Part shown: in pieces, positions 53,807 through 61,858 of the stretch
Layout: each line of letters opens with the position of its first letter
Numbering within the stretch: position 1 is the stretch's first letter
From: CAVSUB01 sp963730995
GTDB lineage: Bacteria; Acidobacteriota; Vicinamibacteria; Vicinamibacterales; 2-12-FULL-66-21
Assembly (NCBI GenBank): GCA_963730995.1
Contig: CAVSUB010000001.1
Coordinates: 1,054,001-1,118,000, forward strand
Direction: 5' to 3'
Length of the DNA: 64,000 bases
Program-made: the position numbers and the translations under genes
Notes under the pieces: generated by a model
Told to the model about the DNA's origin: nothing
Database searches by the model: none
What the model saw: only the letters and a program-made list of their open reading frames with translations

Positions 53807-54346
53807 CTATTTCGCTCCCGTCTTGCCGGCCTTCTTCTTCAGCACTTCGCCGGTGTAGCGGACGCCCTTCTGCTTGTACGGATCCGGCTTGCGCAGGCGA
53901 CGAATGTTCGCCGCGACCTGGCCGACCTGCTGGCGATCGATGCCAGTGACCGTGATGTGCGTCTGCTTGTCGACGGCAACGTCGATGCCGGGCGGAATCT
54001 CGAACACGACCGGGTGCGAGTACCCGAGCGCGAAGTGCACCTGCTTGCCCTTCAGCTCCGCGCGATATCCGACGCCGACGATGTCGAGGTCCTTGCGGAA
54101 GCCTTCGGTGACGCCGCGCACGGCGTTCGCGATGAGGCTCCGCGCCAGGCCGTGGAACTTGCCGAGCTGCGGATCGTCCGTCAGCGTCTTCGCCTGGAGC
54201 GAATCGCCCTCGAGGGCGAAGCCGATTCCCGCCGGGAACGGCTGCCGCAGCTTGCCCTTCGGACCCTGCACCTCGACGGAGTCCGGCCGGATGTCGACCT
54301 TGACGCCCTTCGGAACGGTGATGACCTTCTTGCCAATTCGGGACAT
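53807..54346 (-). CDS. rplF: 50S ribosomal protein L6
   Basis: 179 aa with the two L6 repeats. MSRIGKKVITVPKGVKVDI at the start; GYRAELKGKQVHFALGYSHPV and RKPDPYKQKGVRYTGEVLKKKAGKTG near the end are typical. Confidence 0.98.
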   Translation of the reverse strand: MSRIGKKVITVPKGVKVDIRPDSVEVQGPKGKLRQPFPAGIGFALEGDSLQAKTLTDDPQLGKFHGLARSLIANAVRGVTEGFRKDLDIVGVGYRAELKGKQVHFALGYSHPVVFEIPPGIDVAVDKQTHITVTGIDRQQVGQVAANIRRLRKPDPYKQKGVRYTGEVLKKKAGKTGAK

Positions 54347-54353
54347 GTCTTTT

Positions 54354-54443
54354 CAGCTTTCAGCTATCAGCTTTCAGCTTTCAGCAAGCTCACCTCTCAG
54401 CACGACCAGGCTGAGAGCTGCCAGCTGAAAGCTGAGAGCTGAC
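54354..54443. repeat. Paired-arm AGCT repeat between rpsH and rplF
   Basis: One of the longest. Left arm CAGCTTTCAGCTATCAGCTT... (54354-54385), right arm GGCTGAGAGCTGCCAGCTGA... (54409-54443), 23-base loop. Abuts the rpsH TAA stop. Confidence 0.88.
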
Positions 54444-54848
54444 TTACCACACGTTGCAGAGCACCTCGCCGCCGACGCCGGCCTTGGCGGCTTCGCGTCC
54501 TGTCATCACGCCTCGGGACGTGGTGAGGATGCTCGTGCCGAGCCCGGCGAGAACATCAGGGACGTCGTCGGAACCGAAGTAGACGCGACGTCCGGGACGG
54601 CTCACGCGCTCGAGGCCGCTGATGACGCGCTCGCCGCGCGGACCGTATTTCAGGACGACACGCAACTGGGCCTGGACGCGTTCGCCAGGAACGGCATCGA
54701 GCACCTTGAAGCCCTGAATGTAGCCCTCGCTCTCGAGAATCCGCGCGATTTCCACCTTCAGGCGCGAGGACGGCATGTCCACACGTGTGTGATGGGCAAT
54801 CGTCGCGTTCCGGATCCGCGTCAGCATGTCTGCGATAGGGTCGGTCAT
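54444..54848 (-). CDS. rpsH: 30S ribosomal protein S8
   Basis: 134 aa primary 16S-binding protein. DPIADMLTRIRNATIAHHTRVDMPSS and STSRGVMTGREAAKAGVGGEVLCNVW-type ending (here LTTSRGVMTGREA) are standard. In other bacteria S8 autoregulates the spc operon. Confidence 0.98.
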   Translation of the reverse strand: MTDPIADMLTRIRNATIAHHTRVDMPSSRLKVEIARILESEGYIQGFKVLDAVPGERVQAQLRVVLKYGPRGERVISGLERVSRPGRRVYFGSDDVPDVLAGLGTSILTTSRGVMTGREAAKAGVGGEVLCNVW

Positions 54849-54854
54849 ATTCTC

Positions 54855-54961
54855 TAGCTCTCAGCTTTCAGCTATCTGCTATCAGCAAGGGCGTTCATCA
54901 GCCGGTCCATTTTCAGTGTCACCCTTCGCGGCTGACAGCTGAAAGCTGACGGCTGACCGCT
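54855..54961. repeat. Paired-arm AGCT repeat between rpsN and rpsH
   Basis: Left arm TAGCTCTCAGCTTTCAGCTA... (54855-54886), right arm GCTGACAGCTGAAAGCTGAC... (54931-54961), long 44-base loop. Confidence 0.85.
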
Positions 54962-54963
54962 CG

Positions 54964-55149
54964 CTACCAGCTACTCTTCGTCACGCCCGCGATATCGCCG
55001 TCCAGCGCCAGCTTGCGGAAGCACAGCCGGCACAGCGCGAACTTTCGCAGGTAGGCACGCGGACGCCCGCAGCGCCTGCAGCGGTTGCGCAGCCGGACCT
55101 TGAACTTGGGGGTCTTCGCTTCCTTGGCGATCTTCGCAGTCGTGGCCAT
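54964..55149 (-). CDS. rpsN: 30S ribosomal protein S14, zinc type
   Basis: 61 aa short C+ form (rpsZ type): CRRCGRPRAYLRKFALCRLCFRKLALDGDIAGVTKSSW with four zinc-binding cysteines. Confidence 0.98.
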   Translation of the reverse strand: MATTAKIAKEAKTPKFKVRLRNRCRRCGRPRAYLRKFALCRLCFRKLALDGDIAGVTKSSW

Positions 55150-55229
55150 CTTGTTCCTTGTGCGTACCGTCTTCCAACAAACCCGAATTCACATTGCTCG
55201 GACGTGGCAGGGTCTTAAGAGAACCCGCC

Positions 55230-55254
55230 GGGCGGGCCTGAAGGCCCACCGCTA
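55230..55254. repeat. GGGCGGGCCTGAAGGCCC hairpin repeat between rplE and rpsN
   Basis: GGGCGGGCCTGAAGGCCCAC, then CGC. Near-palindrome of the same class as the hairpin at 39571 (GGGCTTCAGCCC). Confidence 0.65.
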
Positions 55255-55264
55255 CAAGAACCCG

Positions 55265-55807
55265 TCAGGACGCCCGGAAAGGCATGCCGAGCAACTGCAG
55301 CAGCTTGCGTGATTCCTCGTCGGTCGACGCCGTCGTCACGACCGAGATGTTCATCCCACGCGCCTTGTCGACCTTCATGTAGTCGATCTCCGGGAACAGC
55401 AGCTGGTCCTTCAGGCCGAGCGTGTAGTTGCCTCGACCGTCGAATCCCCGGGGCGACACGCCGCGGAAGTCGCGCACGCGCGGCAGCGCAACGGCCATCA
55501 GACGATCGAGGAAGTCCCACATGCGCGGCCCGCGCAGCGTGACCATCGTCCCGATCGGCATCCCCTTGCGGACCTTGAACTGCGCGATCGACTTCTTCGC
55601 CCGCGTGACGACCGGCTTCTGGCCCGTGACGCGCGCGAGCTCGTCCACCCCGGTGTCGACGATCTTGGCGTTCTGGGTGGCTTCGCCGAGACCCATGTTG
55701 ACGACCACTTTCTTGACCTTCGGGATCGCCATCACGTTCTTGTAGCCGAACTCCTTCTGGAGCGCAGGCGCGACCTCTTTGTCGTACCGATCCTTGAGGC
55801 GGCTCAT
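55265..55807 (-). CDS. rplE: 50S ribosomal protein L5
   Basis: 180 aa 5S rRNA-binding protein. ATG 55807 overlaps the rplX stop (ATGA); sequence upstream is rplX shadow. KVKKVVVNMGLGEATQNAK, VTRAKKSIAQFKVRKGMPIG and GNYTLGLKDQLLFPEIDYMK are typical. Confidence 0.98.
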   Translation of the reverse strand: MSRLKDRYDKEVAPALQKEFGYKNVMAIPKVKKVVVNMGLGEATQNAKIVDTGVDELARVTGQKPVVTRAKKSIAQFKVRKGMPIGTMVTLRGPRMWDFLDRLMAVALPRVRDFRGVSPRGFDGRGNYTLGLKDQLLFPEIDYMKVDKARGMNISVVTTASTDEESRKLLQLLGMPFRAS

Positions 55808-56136
55808 TTGTCTACCACTCCCTCGCACTTGCGGCAGATCCGCACTTTCCGGCCGTCGCCGAGGATCTTCCGCCCGATGCGCGTCGGCTTGCCGCACTCG
55901 GGGCAAACCAGCTGGACGTTCGACGCGTGCACCGCCGCCTCACGCTCGACCACGCCTCCCTTGATGTTGCGCTGGGGATTCGGCTTGGTGTGGCGCTTGA
56001 TCGTGTTCACGCCTTCGACGACGACGCGGTTCTTGTCTGGAACGACGCGGAGCACCCGGCCGTGCTTCCCTCGATCCTTGCCCGTCATCACGACGACGTT
56101 GTCGTTGCGGCGGATGGGGCTTGCTAGTCTAGACAT
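55804..56136 (-). CDS. rplX: 50S ribosomal protein L24
   Basis: 110 aa assembly initiator with a KOW motif (NVVVMTGKDRGKHGRVLRVVPDKNRVVVEGVN) and a C-terminal zinc-ribbon-like pair of CxxC (CPECGKPTRIG...CRKC). Confidence 0.97.
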   Translation of the reverse strand: MSRLASPIRRNDNVVVMTGKDRGKHGRVLRVVPDKNRVVVEGVNTIKRHTKPNPQRNIKGGVVEREAAVHASNVQLVCPECGKPTRIGRKILGDGRKVRICRKCEGVVDK

Positions 56137-56138
56137 AG

Positions 56139-56217
56139 TAGCTGTCAGCTTTCAGCCGTCAGCCGTCAGCCAGGTTCTCAGCGCTACTGAGAGCCGATAG
56201 CTGAGAGCTGATAGCTC
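56139..56217. repeat. Paired-arm AGCT repeat between rplX and rplN
   Basis: Left arm TAGCTGTCAGCTTTCAGCC... (56139-56171), right arm GAGAGCCGATAGCTGAGAGC... (56188-56217), abutting the rplN TAA stop. Confidence 0.85.
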
Positions 56218-56218
56218 T

Positions 56219-56587
56219 TTAAAGCACTTCAGGAGCCAACGAGATGATTTTCATGAACCGACGCTCGCGGAGCTCACGGGCGACGGGACCGAACACGCGC
56301 GTGCCGATCGGCTCACCCTGATCGTTCACGAGCACGGCGGCGTTCCGGTCGAACCGGATGTAGCTGCCGTCCTTGCGCCGCTGTTCTTTCCGCGTACGCA
56401 CGATGACCGCCTTGACGACCTGCCCCTTCTTCACGTTCGAATCGGGCGTCGCCTCCTTCACCGAGGCGGTGATGATGTCGCCGAGGCGTGCGTACCGGCC
56501 GGTCGACCCGCCGATCGGGTTGATCGCGGCAATCTTGCGCGCGCCGGAGTTGTCGGCCACGTCGAGAATCGAGCGCATCTGGATCAT
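56219..56587 (-). CDS. rplN: 50S ribosomal protein L14
   Basis: 122 aa. MIQMRSILDVADNSGARK, ITASVKEATPDSNVKKGQVVKAVIVRT and the ELRERRFMKIISLAPEVL end are standard. Confidence 0.98.
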   Translation of the reverse strand: MIQMRSILDVADNSGARKIAAINPIGGSTGRYARLGDIITASVKEATPDSNVKKGQVVKAVIVRTRKEQRRKDGSYIRFDRNAAVLVNDQGEPIGTRVFGPVARELRERRFMKIISLAPEVL

Positions 56588-56596
56588 GACGGGCTC

Positions 56597-56851
56597 CTAG
56601 ATCTCCTTCGCCTTTTCGACGACGGAGGTGACGACCCAGCGCTTGCGGCGGCTGAGCGGCCGGGTCTCGGTGATGGCAACGCGGTCGCCGATCTTCGCCT
56701 CGTTCTTCTCGTCGTGCGCCAGGAACGTCGACGTCCGACGCTGGATCTTGCCGTAGAGGTCGTGGCGGATCTGGCGCTCGATGGCGACCTTGACCGTCTT
56801 GTCCATCTTGTCGGCGACGACCACGCCAGTGACGACTGCCTTGGTGGCCAT
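56597..56851 (-). CDS. rpsQ: 30S ribosomal protein S17
   Basis: 84 aa. VVADKMDKTVKVAIERQIRHDLYGK and IGDRVAITETRPLSRRKRWVV are typical of S17. One base separates it from rpmC. Confidence 0.98.
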   Translation of the reverse strand: MATKAVVTGVVVADKMDKTVKVAIERQIRHDLYGKIQRRTSTFLAHDEKNEAKIGDRVAITETRPLSRRKRWVVTSVVEKAKEI

Positions 56852-57043
56852 TTACGCTGTCTCCTTCTCGCGCAGTACCGTCTTCACGCGGGCCAGATCG
56901 CGGCGGACCGCCTGGAGCTTGTAACCCGCCTCGGACTGCCCCATCGACTTCTGGATGCGCAACCGGAACAGCTGATCGTCCATGTCCTTCTCACGCTGCC
57001 GCAGCTCGTCGGCCGTGAGGTCGCGAAACTCCGCCACCTTCAT
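56852..57043 (-). CDS. rpmC: 50S ribosomal protein L29
   Basis: 63 aa helical protein at the exit tunnel: KVAEFRDLTADELRQREKDMDDQLFRLRIQ. ATG 57043 overlaps the rplP stop (ATGA). Confidence 0.97.
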   Translation of the reverse strand: MKVAEFRDLTADELRQREKDMDDQLFRLRIQKSMGQSEAGYKLQAVRRDLARVKTVLREKETA

Positions 57044-57465
57044 GACGCTTTCTCCTGTGCGAAGCGGGTCGCGAACTTGACCTTGATCGGCAGCTTGGCC
57101 GACGCCAGCCGCATCGCTTCGCGCGCGTCCGTCTCGTTGACCCCTTCCATCTCGAAGAGGATCCGGCCCGGCCGCACGACGCAGACCCACTGCTCCGGCG
57201 CGCCCTTGCCCTTGCCCATGCGCGTTTCCTGTGGCTTCTTCGTGATCGGCTTGTCCGGGAACACGCGAATCCAGATCTTCCCGCCCCGCTTGATGAAGCG
57301 GGTCATCGCCACGCGCGCCGCCTCGATCTGTCGGTCCGTCAGCCAGCAGGGTTCGAGCGCCTTGAGCCCGTAGTCGCCAAACGACACATCGGACCCGCGC
57401 CAGGCCTTGCCTCGCATGCGGCCTCGCTGCTGTTTCCGAAACTTGACCTTCTTCGGCATCAACAT
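57040..57465 (-). CDS. rplP: 50S ribosomal protein L16
   Basis: 141 aa near the A and P sites. MLMPKKVKFRKQQRGRMRG, GGKIWIRVFPDKPITKKPQETRMGKGKG and RPGRILFEMEGV are standard. The Arg of the PETRMGKGKG motif is present. Confidence 0.98.
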   Translation of the reverse strand: MLMPKKVKFRKQQRGRMRGKAWRGSDVSFGDYGLKALEPCWLTDRQIEAARVAMTRFIKRGGKIWIRVFPDKPITKKPQETRMGKGKGAPEQWVCVVRPGRILFEMEGVNETDAREAMRLASAKLPIKVKFATRFAQEKAS

Positions 57466-57480
57466 AACTAGTGATCCTTG

Positions 57481-57586
57481 AAGCTCTCAGCTGACGGCTG
57501 ATAGCTTCCAGCCTTTCTTTATTGCTGCCGCCCTCCAGCGCTCCTCCGGTTCCTCAGCTGGAAGCGGGAAGCGGGAAGCTGGGAAC
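57481..57586. repeat. Paired-arm AGCT/GCTTCC repeat between rplP and rpsC
   Basis: Left AAGCTCTCAGCTGACGGC then TGATAGCTTCCAGCC; right CAGCTGGAAGCGGGAAGCGG then GAAGCTGGGAAC. A composite of the two sequence variants. Ends near the rpsC stop. Confidence 0.75.
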
Positions 57587-57590
57587 TTTC

Positions 57591-58277
57591 TTACCGCCCC
57601 CCGGGCCCGCCGCGGCGCGGAGTCCGGTAGTCTTCCTCACGGCCGATGCGCGGCGTCAGCCGCTCGCCTTTGTAGAGCCACACCTTCACGCCAATCTGAC
57701 CGTAGGTGGTGCTCGCCTCCGCGAAACCGTAGTCGATGTCGGCGCGCAGCGTCTGAAGCGGCAGCTGTCCGTGCAGGTACCACTCGGAGCGCGCGATCTC
57801 GGCACCGTTCAACCGGCCCGACACGCGGACCTTGATGCCACGAGCGCCGAAGCGCAGCGCGGATTCGACTGCCTTGCGCATCGCCCGGCGGAACGCCACG
57901 CGCTTCTCGAGCTGCATGGCCACCGATTCGCCGATCAGCTGCGCGTCGAGCTCCGGCTTCTGGATCTCCTGGATATTGATGAAGACCTCGCGGTTCGTCC
58001 GCTTCTGGATCTCCGTCTTCAGCTTGTCGACCTCGGTTCCCTTCCGGCCGATGATGATCCCCGGCCGTGAGGTGTAGATGTCGATCTTGAGCTTGTTCGC
58101 CGCACGCTCGATCTCGATCTTCGAGACGCCTGCGTGCGCAAAACGCTCCTTCAGGGAATCCCGAAGCTTGAGGTCCTCGTGGAGCAGCTTCGCGTAGTCC
58201 TTGTCCGCGTACCAACGCGAACGCCACGTCTTGTTGAAGCCGAGCCGGAACCCGTTCGGATGAACTTTTTGTCCCAT
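57591..58277 (-). CDS. rpsC: 30S ribosomal protein S3
   Basis: 228 aa mRNA-entry protein. MGQKVHPNGFRLGFNKTWRS, KH domain with RPGIIIGRKGTEVDKL and the C-domain DYGFAEASTTYGQIGVKVWLYKGE are typical. Confidence 0.98.
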   Translation of the reverse strand: MGQKVHPNGFRLGFNKTWRSRWYADKDYAKLLHEDLKLRDSLKERFAHAGVSKIEIERAANKLKIDIYTSRPGIIIGRKGTEVDKLKTEIQKRTNREVFINIQEIQKPELDAQLIGESVAMQLEKRVAFRRAMRKAVESALRFGARGIKVRVSGRLNGAEIARSEWYLHGQLPLQTLRADIDYGFAEASTTYGQIGVKVWLYKGERLTPRIGREEDYRTPRRGGPGGR

Positions 58278-58292
58278 GTGTTTCTGAACCTC

Positions 58293-58320
58293 GAAGCTGC
58301 CAGCTCACAGCTGCCAGCTG
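58293..58320. repeat. Short AGCT repeat between rpsC and rplV
   Basis: GAAGCTGCCAGCTCACAGC then TGCCAGCTG, self-complementary around CAGCTG and abutting the rplV TAA stop. Confidence 0.7.
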
Positions 58321-58788
58321 TTAGCTGGCTGCCGTCGCACTCCGCGCGCCGGCCTTTTTCGTGGCGCGCCCCCCTGCTTTGGCAGCCTTCGGCTTCGCGC
58401 CACGCGGACGCTTCGGACCACCAGTCGCAACCGACACTGCCGACGGACGCTCCGTCACTTCCACGGTCAGATGCGCGGTCCGCTTGACGACCCGGAACGC
58501 GCGCCCCATCGGCGCGGGTCGAATCCGCTTCTGCGAGGGCCCCTGATCCGCGTAGCACGCGTTGACGAACAGCCGCTCGACGTCTCCGCCGAAGCCGTCC
58601 TTCTGCTGCGCGTTGGCGATGGCGGATCGCAGGACCTTCTCGATGTCGCGCGCAACGGCCTTCCTCGCGAATTGCAGCGCCGCCAGCGCTGCATTGACGT
58701 CACGTCCTCGAATCAGGTCGAGCACGAGACCGGCTTTCTGTGCCGACGTCCGAATGTACTTTGCGGTCGCGTGTGCGTGGATCGCCAC
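58321..58788 (-). CDS. rplV: 50S ribosomal protein L22 with basic tail
   Basis: 155 aa (usual ~110-120). AKYIRTSAQKAGLVLDLIRGRDV, and the tunnel loop region RIRPAPMGRAFRVVKRTAHLTVEV, are standard. About 30 extra Lys/Ala/Gly-rich residues form the C-terminus. GTG start shares one base with the rpsS TAG stop. Confidence 0.96.
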   Translation of the reverse strand: MAIHAHATAKYIRTSAQKAGLVLDLIRGRDVNAALAALQFARKAVARDIEKVLRSAIANAQQKDGFGGDVERLFVNACYADQGPSQKRIRPAPMGRAFRVVKRTAHLTVEVTERPSAVSVATGGPKRPRGAKPKAAKAGGRATKKAGARSATAAS

Positions 58789-59096
58789 TAGGCACCTGCC
58801 TTCGCAGCCGCAGGCGCCACGGTCGCCGCCTTGTCGCTCTTCGTCGTGTGACCCTTGAACGTCCGCGTCGGCGCAAACTCACCCAGCTTGTGCCCGACCA
58901 TGTTCTCGGTGACGTAGACCGGGATGAACTTTCGACCGTTGTGCACGGCGATCGTGTGACCGACCATTTCCGGCACGACGGTCGACCGGCGCGACCAGGT
59001 CTTGATGACCTTCTTGTCGCCGCCGCGGTTCATCACTTCGACCTTCTCGAGCAGTGGAACGTCGACGAAGGGGCCCTTCTTCAGTGATCTAGACAT
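58788..59096 (-). CDS. rpsS: 30S ribosomal protein S19
   Basis: 102 aa head protein. MSRSLKKGPFVDVPLLEKVEVMN, STVVPEMVGHTIAVHNGRKFIPVYVTENMVGHKLGEFAPTR are standard; short Ala/Lys-rich end. Confidence 0.98.
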   Translation of the reverse strand: MSRSLKKGPFVDVPLLEKVEVMNRGGDKKVIKTWSRRSTVVPEMVGHTIAVHNGRKFIPVYVTENMVGHKLGEFAPTRTFKGHTTKSDKAATVAPAAAKAGA

Positions 59097-59103
59097 CTTG
59101 TTC

Positions 59104-59148
59104 GCTTTCAGCTCTCAGCTGTCGGCCATCAGCTATCAGATGGCGGCC
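59104..59148. repeat. AGCT repeat between rpsS and rplB
   Basis: CTTTCAGCTCTCAGCTGTCG then GCCATCAGCTATCAG, with a short GATGGCGGCC right side. Mostly one arm. Confidence 0.7.
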
Positions 59149-59154
59149 AACAAC

Positions 59155-59979
59155 CTACTTCGGTCGCCTCTGAACAATGAACCGATCGGTTGCCTTCCGG
59201 TTCCGAGTCTTGTAACCCTTGGCCGGCTGGCCCCACGGCGACACCGGGTGACGACCACCCGAGGTCTTGCCTTCGCCGCCGCCCAGCGGATGATCGACCG
59301 GATTCATCGCGACGCCGCGGACGTGCGGTCGCTTGCCGAGCCATCGGCTCCGGCCGGCCTTCCCGATCGACACGTTCTCGTGATCGACGTTGCCGACCTG
59401 ACCCACCGTCGCCAGGCACTCGACGTTGATCTTGCGGATCTCGCCGGAGGGCATCTTGACCGACGCATACTCGCCTTCCTTCGCGACGACCTGGACGGCC
59501 GAGCCCGCGCTGCGGGCGATCTGACCGCCTTTGCCAGGCCTCAGCTCGACGTTGTGCACCATCGTTCCGAGCGGCACGTTCTTGAGCGGCAAGGCGTTGC
59601 CCGGCAGGATGTCGACGCTGGTGCCCGATACGACCGAGTCGCCGACCTTCACCCCCGCCGGCTGCAGGATGTATCGCTTCTCGCCGTCGGCGTAGGTCAG
59701 CAGCGCGATGTGCGACGAGCGGTTCGGGTCGTACTCGATCGTCGACACCGTCGCGGGAATGTCCGCCTTGTCGCGCTTGAAGTCGATGATCCGGTAGTTC
59801 CGCTTGTGCCCGCCGCCGCGCCACCAGGACGTCAGCTCGCCGTGGTTGTTGCGGCCGCCCGATTTGCGCAGCGGCTCCGTCAACGGCTTGTACGGCTCGG
59901 ACGTCGTCACCTCGTCGAACACCTGGACGGTCTGGAACCGCCGGCCCGGCGACGTCGGATTGTATTTGCGAATTGGCAT
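59155..59979 (-). CDS. rplB: 50S ribosomal protein L2
   Basis: 274 aa at the peptidyl-transferase core. RKYNPTSPGRRFQTVQ, RNNHGELTSWWRGGGHKRNYR and the C-terminal RGVAMNPVDHPLGGGEGKT (with the conserved His) are standard. Confidence 0.98.
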   Translation of the reverse strand: MPIRKYNPTSPGRRFQTVQVFDEVTTSEPYKPLTEPLRKSGGRNNHGELTSWWRGGGHKRNYRIIDFKRDKADIPATVSTIEYDPNRSSHIALLTYADGEKRYILQPAGVKVGDSVVSGTSVDILPGNALPLKNVPLGTMVHNVELRPGKGGQIARSAGSAVQVVAKEGEYASVKMPSGEIRKINVECLATVGQVGNVDHENVSIGKAGRSRWLGKRPHVRGVAMNPVDHPLGGGEGKTSGGRHPVSPWGQPAKGYKTRNRKATDRFIVQRRPK

Positions 59980-59995
59980 GGCCTTCTCTGATTCT

Positions 59996-60044
59996 TGAAG
60001 CTCTTAGCGTTAGCTGTGAGCCGATAGCTGACAGCTGACAGCTA
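59996..60044. repeat. AGCT repeat between rplB and rplW
   Basis: TTGAAGCTCTTAGCGTTAGC then TGTGAGCCGATAGCTGACAGC and a second TGACAGCTA. Arms are short and close together. Confidence 0.7.
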
Positions 60045-60046
60045 CC

Positions 60047-60337
60047 CTAGGCGCCTTCCAGGAACTCCGGAATCTTCTCGCCCTCGCGCAGCTTCACGTA
60101 CGCCTTCTTCCAGTCTGATCGCTGGCCGATGAAGCGCCCCTGACGCTTGAACTTTCCATGCGCGATCGCCGTGCGCACGCCCTCGACCTTCGAGCCGAGC
60201 AGCTTCTCGACCGCGCGCTTGATGTCGACCTTTGTCGCGGCGGTGGCGACTTCGAACACGACGGTCCGCGCGTCCTCGCGCAGCAGCGTCGTTTTCTCCG
60301 TGACCAGCGGGCGGCGGATGACCTCGGTTAGTTTCAT
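60047..60337 (-). CDS. rplW: 50S ribosomal protein L23
   Basis: 96 aa at the exit tunnel, docking site for trigger factor and SRP. IRRPLVTEKTTLL, FEVATAATKVDIKRAVEKLLGSKV are typical. Confidence 0.97.
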   Translation of the reverse strand: MKLTEVIRRPLVTEKTTLLREDARTVVFEVATAATKVDIKRAVEKLLGSKVEGVRTAIAHGKFKRQGRFIGQRSDWKKAYVKLREGEKIPEFLEGA

Positions 60338-60342
60338 CTCTA

Positions 60343-60432
60343 TAGCTCTCAGCTTCCAGCTCTGAGCTCACAGCCTTCAGCGCTCAGCCCACCAGCTCTC
60401 GAGCTGATGGCTGACGGCTGATAGCTGAGAGC
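60343..60432. repeat. Paired-arm AGCT repeat between rplW and rplD
   Basis: Left TAGCTCTCAGCTTCCAGCTC... (60343-60389), right GAGCTGATGGCTGACGGCTG... (60403-60432). Ends 1 bp before the rplD stop. Confidence 0.85.
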
Positions 60433-60433
60433 T

Positions 60434-61054
60434 TCACCCCAGACTCTCCTGCAGCTTTTCGAGCGCCTCTCGCGTGGCGATGACGTGCGTCGTGTCGGAC
60501 ACGTCGCGAGCTGTCACGCGGGCGCTCGCGACCAGCTTCACGCCTGGGAGATTGCGCGCGCTCAGCGCAAAGCCGTCGTCCGGCTTCACGTCGATCAGAA
60601 GTGTCTTGCCCGTCGCGCCGAGCCGCTTCAGCAACTGCGCGGTGCTCTTGGTCTTGCGATCCTCGCTCGCCAGGCTGTCGACCACGACCATCGTGCCGTC
60701 GGCGACCTTTTGCGCGAGCGCCGCGCGGAGCGCACCCCGTCGGACCTTCTTCGGCAGCTCGAACGCATAACTGCGCGGCTGCGGGCCGAACACCGTTCCG
60801 CCCTTCCGCCACAGCGGATTGCGAATCTCGCCGACGCGCGCACGGCCCGTGCCCTTCTGCCGCCACGGCTTCTTGCCGCTCCCGCTGACCTCGGCGCGTG
60901 TCTTGGTCGCGTGTGTCCCGCGCCGCTTGCCGGCGTTCTCCTGCACGACAGCCTGCCAGATCAGATCGCTCTTCACGCGACCACCGAAGAGCTCGTCTTT
61001 CAGCTCCAGGTCGCCGACCTTCTCGTTGTTGCCGTTGACGATGGTGAGTTGCAT
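60434..61054 (-). CDS. rplD: 50S ribosomal protein L4
   Basis: 206 aa with the tunnel loop KTRAEVSGSGKKPWRQKGTGRARVG. In enteric bacteria L4 represses the S10 operon; no equivalent leader structure was recognised here. Confidence 0.97.
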   Translation of the reverse strand: MQLTIVNGNNEKVGDLELKDELFGGRVKSDLIWQAVVQENAGKRRGTHATKTRAEVSGSGKKPWRQKGTGRARVGEIRNPLWRKGGTVFGPQPRSYAFELPKKVRRGALRAALAQKVADGTMVVVDSLASEDRKTKSTAQLLKRLGATGKTLLIDVKPDDGFALSARNLPGVKLVASARVTARDVSDTTHVIATREALEKLQESLG

Positions 61055-61058
61055 ATCG

Positions 61059-61078
61059 AAGCTCTCAGCTCTCAGCTC
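61059..61078. repeat. Short AGCT repeat between rplD and rplC
   Basis: AAGCTCTCAGCTCTCAGCTC; single left-arm type, reaching the rplC TAG stop. Confidence 0.7.
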
Positions 61079-61779
61079 TATTTCTTGGCCTTCTTCACTG
61101 CGGCGGCCTTCGACGGCTTCTCGGCCTGTCGCTGAGGCTCAGGCTTCCGAGTAATGGCCTTCCGCACGACCACATAGCCGCCCGGGGCACCTGGAATCGC
61201 GCCGTGCACGACGAGCAGGTTCTTCTCCGCGTCCACCTGGACGACCTTGAGATTGCGAACCGTGACTCGGTCGCCGCCCATCCGTCCCGCCGCGCGCATG
61301 CCTTTGACGACGCGCGAAGGATAGGAGGACGCACCGATCGAGCCGGGTGCACGGTGGAACATCGACCCGTGCGTGGCAGCGCCGCCGCGGAAGTTATGCC
61401 GGCGCATGACTCCCTGGAAACCCTTCCCGCGACTGATCCCGATGACGTCCACACGATCGCCGTCGTTGAAGACGCCCGTGACGAGCACCGTCTCGCCGGC
61501 TTTCGGCGCTTCGGCACCCTTGGCGACCTTCACCTCGCGTCGCACGCGTGTGGGCGGCACGCCCGCCTTCTTGAAATGGCCGGCCAGCGGCTTGCCGACA
61601 CGCGCCGGGCGCTCCTCGACCAGACCGATCTGCACCGCCTCGTACCCGTCGGTGGCGGCCGCCTTCGCCTGAACGACGACGCACGGTCCGGCCTTGATCA
61701 CGGTTCCGGGCGTGACCGTGCCGTCCGGCGAGAACAGCTGCGTCATCCCGACTTTTCTGCCAATGATGCCTGTAAGCAT
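61078..61779 (-). CDS. rplC: 50S ribosomal protein L3
   Basis: 233 aa. TGIIGRKVGMTQLFSPDG, GKGFQGVMRRHNFRGGAATHGS and GVRKGMRAAGRMGGDRVTVRN-like (here VVKGMRAAGRMGGDRV) are standard. Lys/Ala-rich C-terminal tail. Confidence 0.98.
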   Translation of the reverse strand: MLTGIIGRKVGMTQLFSPDGTVTPGTVIKAGPCVVVQAKAAATDGYEAVQIGLVEERPARVGKPLAGHFKKAGVPPTRVRREVKVAKGAEAPKAGETVLVTGVFNDGDRVDVIGISRGKGFQGVMRRHNFRGGAATHGSMFHRAPGSIGASSYPSRVVKGMRAAGRMGGDRVTVRNLKVVQVDAEKNLLVVHGAIPGAPGGYVVVRKAITRKPEPQRQAEKPSKAAAVKKAKK

Positions 61780-61780
61780 G

Positions 61781-61858
61781 GCTGTCAGCTTTCAGCTGTC
61801 AGCTTTCAGCTCGGCCGGCAGCGTGAGGCTGACGGCTGAGGGCTGAGAGCTGAGAGCT
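61781..61858. repeat. Paired-arm AGCT repeat between rplC and rpsJ
   Basis: Left GCTGTCAGCTTTCAGCTG... (61781-61811), right GGCTGACGGCTGAGGGCTGA... (61828-61858). The right arm supplies part of the rpsJ TAG stop. Confidence 0.85.

Noticed and set aside
44808..61858. CRISPR array formed by the AGCT repeats
   Set aside because: Units are short, degenerate and inverted, and are separated by genes; no uniform spacers and no cas genes.
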